The notes below the pieces were generated by a model. That model made no database searches and had not been told where the DNA came from. It worked only from the letters and a program-made list of their open reading frames with translations. Made by a program: the position numbers and the translations under genes. Positions 60,782-64,000 of a stretch of DNA of 64,000 nt are shown piece by piece. How positions within the stretch are numbered: position 1 is the stretch's first letter; each line of letters begins with the position of its first letter. This stretch comes from Streptomyces albospinus (lineage in GTDB: Bacteria > Actinomycetota > Actinomycetes > Streptomycetales > Streptomycetaceae): positions 702,294 to 766,293 of the forward strand of contig NZ_BMRP01000001.1 of the NCBI RefSeq assembly GCF_014648695.1. Reading direction: 5' to 3'.

Positions 60782-62926
60782 ATGAACACCGACGGCACCC
60801 AGGACGCGCGCAACACCCGCTCGGACCGGATCCCGCGGCCGGCGGCACCGCCCACCCCGCCGCCGCCCGCCGCGCCGCCCCGGCCGGCCGCCCCCGCCGC
60901 CCCGCCCGCCGGCCGGCAGGGCGGCGCCGAGCCGCCGCTCGTCGGGTGGCTGCGCACCCCGCGCCCGGCCGCCGCGCCCGGCATCTGGACGTACGGCCAC
61001 CGCCCGCGCGCCAAGGAGGAGCCCGAGCGGGTCCCCCTGCGGCAGCTGATCAGCGGGGCGGTGATCTCGTTCCTGTGCGGCTGGCTGCTGTGGTCGCTGC
61101 TGTGGAACGGGTACCTGGGCAGCTACTGGCTCTGGCCGCTGGTGCTCCTGACGCCCGACTCCTGGCGGGACGGGACCGAGCCGATGGCCTACGTCTGGGC
61201 CAGCTACATCTACTACGGGCTGTTCCTGGCCCTCATGGCCGTCGTCTTCGGCCGCGTCGGCCGCTGGCCCGAACTGGCCCGCCGCTTCCTCGGCCCGACC
61301 CTGCGCCGTCTGCGCGACCGCGCCCCGGCCGCCGTGCCGCAGCCCGCCGCCGACCGCGCCCAGTGGCCCGAACTGCGCGTCCACGGCGCCCCCGACGCCG
61401 CGGACAAGCTGGCCGAGGAGGCCCGCGCCGGACGGATGAACGATGTGGACGTGGCCCGGATCGAGCGCGCCTGGCGCTCGGTGCGCTCCGGGAAGCACTC
61501 CCTCGCCTCCTTCACCGACACCGTTCTGCGGCACGGCGCCGCGGCCTGTGCGCACCCCTCAGGGCAGCGCGACCTGGTGCGCCGCACCGCCCACCACGAT
61601 CTGCTCGCCCACCAGGTCCGCATCGGCACCGCCGCCGACCATCCGCGCAACCCGTACCAGCACCGGGGCACCGGCTCGGCCCTGGAGCCGCGGGTGCTGG
61701 GCACCTCCCTGCTGGCCGTCGGGCCCGCGGGGAGCGGCAAGACGACCCGGGTCGTCCGGCCGGTCGTGGAGGCCATGTGCCTCCAGGCGCTCGCCGGGCA
61801 GTGCGCCGTGGTCGCCGTCGGCCCGGCGGGGGCCGACCTCGGCCCCGCCGACGCGTACGACGTGGTCGTCGGGATCGGCCGCCCGGACCCGGACTGCGAC
61901 CTCGACCTCTACGGCGGCACCACCGACCCCGACGAGGCGGCCGGCATCCTCGCCGAGGCGCTGGTCGGCGATCTCGCCGAGCAGCTGCCCGGCGGCGACA
62001 GCCGGCGTGCGGCGACCGCGCTGGCCCAGCTGCTGGGTCCCTTCCGCGCCGCCCGCGACCGCTTCCCGACCGTGCCCGAGCTGCGTGAACTGCTGGACGG
62101 CGCACCGCAGGCGGTGACCGCGCTGCGCACCGCCCTGGAGGAGGCCGGCGACCACACCCTGCTGCGCGAACTGGACGCCCGCGCCCGCCAGTCGGAACGC
62201 CCCGGCGATGTCGGCCTGCTCCTCGCCGACCGCATCGCCCTCCTCGACCGCCCGGCGTTCGCCGCCTTCTTCGACCCCACGGGCGGCACCCGCCAGGTCT
62301 CGCTGCGCTCCCTCGACCACCCGCTCCGGGTCCGTATCGAACTCCCCGAACGCGGCCACGCGGAGGCGTCCCGGATCCTCGCGCGGCTGGTCCTCGCCCA
62401 GTTCACCGAGTGCGCGGTGGCCCGCACCGACCGCTCGCTGTTCGCCTGCCTGGTCCTGGACGAGGCCGCGCACACCGTCACCGCCGAGGCGCTGCGCGGC
62501 CTCCAGCGGCTGCGCTCGGCCAATGCCGGTGCGGTGCTGACCCTGCGCTCCCTGGACGACGTCCCCGAGGGGCTGCGCAGCGCGCTGCTCGGCGCGGTCG
62601 GCTGCCGGATGGCGTTCGCCGGTGTGACGCCCTGGGACGGGGCGCCGTTCGCCGAGGTGTGGGGCAAGGAATGGGTGGAGACCCGCGATGTGACGGACCG
62701 TCAAATCATCGCGCACGGCGCGGGGATGAAGGCGTTCCACATCTTCCGCCACCTGGTCACCGGCAAGGCGGCCACCTCCAAGGCCGTCACCGTCCGCACC
62801 GTCGAGCGCGAACGCTGGTCCGCCTCCGACCTCGCCAACGCCGTCCCCGCCGGGCACGCGGTGCTGTCCGTGACGACGGTCGAGGGCGAGCACGCCCCGC
62901 CCGTCCTGGTCGACCTGCGCGCCTGA
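60782..62926 (+). CDS. VirD4/TraG-like membrane ATPase, stand-alone
   Basis: 714 residues. A Pro/Ala-rich N-terminal region (1-80) is followed by two membrane helices (about 90-108 and 138-157) and a large ATPase domain. Walker A VGPAGSGKTTRVV (Lys320) and Walker B CLVLDEAAHT (about 558-567) are clear. The layout of two N-terminal helices and a RecA-like motor resembles conjugative coupling proteins, but there are no relaxase, tra, ESX or pilus genes nearby. Its cargo is unknown; a protein or DNA pump in hyphae is one option. It is divergent from gabT and followed by a PucR-type regulator gene. Confidence 0.75.
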   Translation: MNTDGTQDARNTRSDRIPRPAAPPTPPPPAAPPRPAAPAAPPAGRQGGAEPPLVGWLRTPRPAAAPGIWTYGHRPRAKEEPERVPLRQLISGAVISFLCGWLLWSLLWNGYLGSYWLWPLVLLTPDSWRDGTEPMAYVWASYIYYGLFLALMAVVFGRVGRWPELARRFLGPTLRRLRDRAPAAVPQPAADRAQWPELRVHGAPDAADKLAEEARAGRMNDVDVARIERAWRSVRSGKHSLASFTDTVLRHGAAACAHPSGQRDLVRRTAHHDLLAHQVRIGTAADHPRNPYQHRGTGSALEPRVLGTSLLAVGPAGSGKTTRVVRPVVEAMCLQALAGQCAVVAVGPAGADLGPADAYDVVVGIGRPDPDCDLDLYGGTTDPDEAAGILAEALVGDLAEQLPGGDSRRAATALAQLLGPFRAARDRFPTVPELRELLDGAPQAVTALRTALEEAGDHTLLRELDARARQSERPGDVGLLLADRIALLDRPAFAAFFDPTGGTRQVSLRSLDHPLRVRIELPERGHAEASRILARLVLAQFTECAVARTDRSLFACLVLDEAAHTVTAEALRGLQRLRSANAGAVLTLRSLDDVPEGLRSALLGAVGCRMAFAGVTPWDGAPFAEVWGKEWVETRDVTDRQIIAHGAGMKAFHIFRHLVTGKAATSKAVTVRTVERERWSASDLANAVPAGHAVLSVTTVEGEHAPPVLVDLRA

Positions 62927-63125
62927 GAAACCGGGCCGGGGCCGGCCGCGGTGGACGGCCGGGCCGGGTGCGGAGTGCGGCGTCCGGCTGCGGGACCTGT
63001 CCCCGAAACCCTCCGTTGAGGCAGAATCGACATCACCCGTTCATACGGGGCGGCGCAAACGATCCTGTGCCGGTCCTTGGGTGCCGATCGCTCTCCCGCC
63101 GCCCGCCGCAGCCACCGAAGGTCCT

Positions 63126-64000
63126 ATGCCGCACACCCTCGCCTCCCTGGTCAACCACACCTCGCTCAAGCTGACCGTGCTCGCGGGGGAGGACCGGCTC
63201 GATGTTCCGGTGCGCTGGGCGCACGCCAGTGAACTGATCGACCCGGTGCCGTACATGGAGGGCGGCGAGCTGCTGCTGATCACCGCGCTGAAGCTGGACG
63301 CGGCGGACCCGGACACCGCGAGCCGGTACGTGCGGCGGGTCTCCGAGGCGGGGGTCGTCGGGCTGGGGTTCGCGGTCGGGGTGAATTACGAGTGCGTGCC
63401 GCAGGCGCTGGTCGACGCGGCCCGGCAGCAGCATCTGCCGCTGCTCGCCGTGCCCCGCCGCACGCCGTTCATCGCGATCAGCAAGGCCGTCTCGGCGGCC
63501 GTGGCGGCGGACCAGTACCGCGCGGTGACCGCCGGGTTCGCGGCGCAGCGGGAGCTGACCCGGGCGGCGCTCGGCGCCGAGGGGCCGGCCGAGCTGCTGG
63601 CCCGGCTGGCGGCGCACCTGGACGGCTGGGCGGCGCTGTACGACGCGTCGGGCGCGGTGGTGGCCGCGGCCCCCGACTGGGCGGCGCGGCGGGCGGCCCG
63701 GCTCGCGGAGGACGTGGCGCGGCTGCGGGAGCGGCCGGCGCCGGCCAGCGCCGTGCTCAGCGACACCGACGGCGACGACCGGGTGGAGCTCCAGTCGCTG
63801 GGCACCGGGCGGCGGGCGCGCGGCGTCCTCGCGGTCGGCACGGCGGCGCCGCTGGGGACCGCCGAGCGGTACGCCGTGCACTCCGCCGTGGCGCTGCTGA
63901 CCCTGACCACGGAGCGGTCCCGGGCCCTCCAGGACGCCGAGCAGCGGCTGGGCGCCGCGGTGCTCAAGATGCTGCTGGCCGGCGAGCCGGACCATGCGCG
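63126..64000 (+). CDS. PucR family transcriptional regulator (3' end outside window)
   Basis: At least 291 residues, running off the window end with no stop. The N-terminal PucR domain is evident (LASLVNHTSLKLTVLAGEDR; VRWAHASELIDPVPYMEGGE; LLITALKLDAADPDTASRYV; PLLAVPRRTPFIAISKAVS), followed by a GGDEF-like linker region; the C-terminal helix-turn-helix should lie beyond 64000. PucR-type regulators respond to purine, amine or GABA signals and commonly sit by gabT/gabD genes. It reads in the same direction as the VirD4-like gene, 199 nt downstream. Confidence 0.85.
   Translation, partial: MPHTLASLVNHTSLKLTVLAGEDRLDVPVRWAHASELIDPVPYMEGGELLLITALKLDAADPDTASRYVRRVSEAGVVGLGFAVGVNYECVPQALVDAARQQHLPLLAVPRRTPFIAISKAVSAAVAADQYRAVTAGFAAQRELTRAALGAEGPAELLARLAAHLDGWAALYDASGAVVAAAPDWAARRAARLAEDVARLRERPAPASAVLSDTDGDDRVELQSLGTGRRARGVLAVGTAAPLGTAERYAVHSAVALLTLTTERSRALQDAEQRLGAAVLKMLLAGEPDHA

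Noticed and set aside
60782..62926. Conjugative element
   Set aside because: Only the coupling-protein-like ATPase is present; no relaxase, pilus, integrase or repeats flank it.

Overview
The window is high-GC actinobacterial chromosome, almost certainly Streptomyces. Three things point there: a block of four consecutive type I signal peptidases (sipW-sipX-sipY-sipZ arrangement), the sporulation sigma factor gene whiG, and an nsdA-amtB-glnB-glnD-ffh order that I recall from S. coelicolor. GTG starts are common, genes often overlap by 1-4 nt, and I found in-frame TTA codons in only two genes. There is no sign of a prophage, IS element, plasmid or CRISPR array, and no rRNA or tRNA gene. The window reads as core chromosome.

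Layout: (1) 0-11 kb: a Prim-Pol-like protein with a degraded active site, the NsdA-type TPR regulator, and the nitrogen operon amtB-glnB-glnD with a double GlnR box upstream. Then come ffh, a repeat-rich gap and a methyltransferase. (2) 11-24 kb: a SprT-like protein; the translation cluster rpsP-khpA-rimM-trmD-rplS; four signal peptidases; NUDIX; DUF2469; YraN; ComM; DprA; and whiG. comM and dprA each carry one TTA (bldA-dependent) codon. (3) 24-32.5 kb: a TetR regulator and an M23/LytM-like protein, then rpsB-tsf, pyrH-frr-cdsA and rlmN (translation factors, UMP kinase, ribosome recycling, phospholipid synthesis). (4) 32.5-42 kb: a TPP riboswitch followed by a thiamine ABC importer (thiB-thiP-thiQ), a DMT-type membrane protein, a marR-LOG operon divergent from a RidA-like gene, and an ABC exporter-like pair.

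(5) 42-64 kb: a polyamine/GABA utilisation region. One module has a class III aminotransferase, an Lrp-type regulator, an aminobutyraldehyde-type dehydrogenase and an orphan polyamine-binding lipoprotein. A second module has another aldehyde dehydrogenase, a complete PotABC-type importer with its own binding lipoprotein, and a PuuB-like FAD oxidase. Between them lie an HXXEE protein, adenosine deaminase and a NADAR protein. Downstream are a DUF4232 lipoprotein, a PAP2 phosphatase, GabT, a stand-alone VirD4/TraG-like ATPase, and a PucR-type regulator cut by the window edge. The proposed logic is polyamine uptake, oxidation or transamination to aminoaldehydes, dehydrogenation to GABA-type acids, and transamination by GabT to succinate semialdehyde.

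No wholly novel multi-gene system is obvious. The most interesting signals are the two TTA codons in the DNA-uptake-type genes beside whiG, the degraded Prim-Pol and RidA active sites, the DnaA-box cluster before yraN, the hexapeptide-repeat extension on YraN, and tandem repeats that start at gene stop codons.
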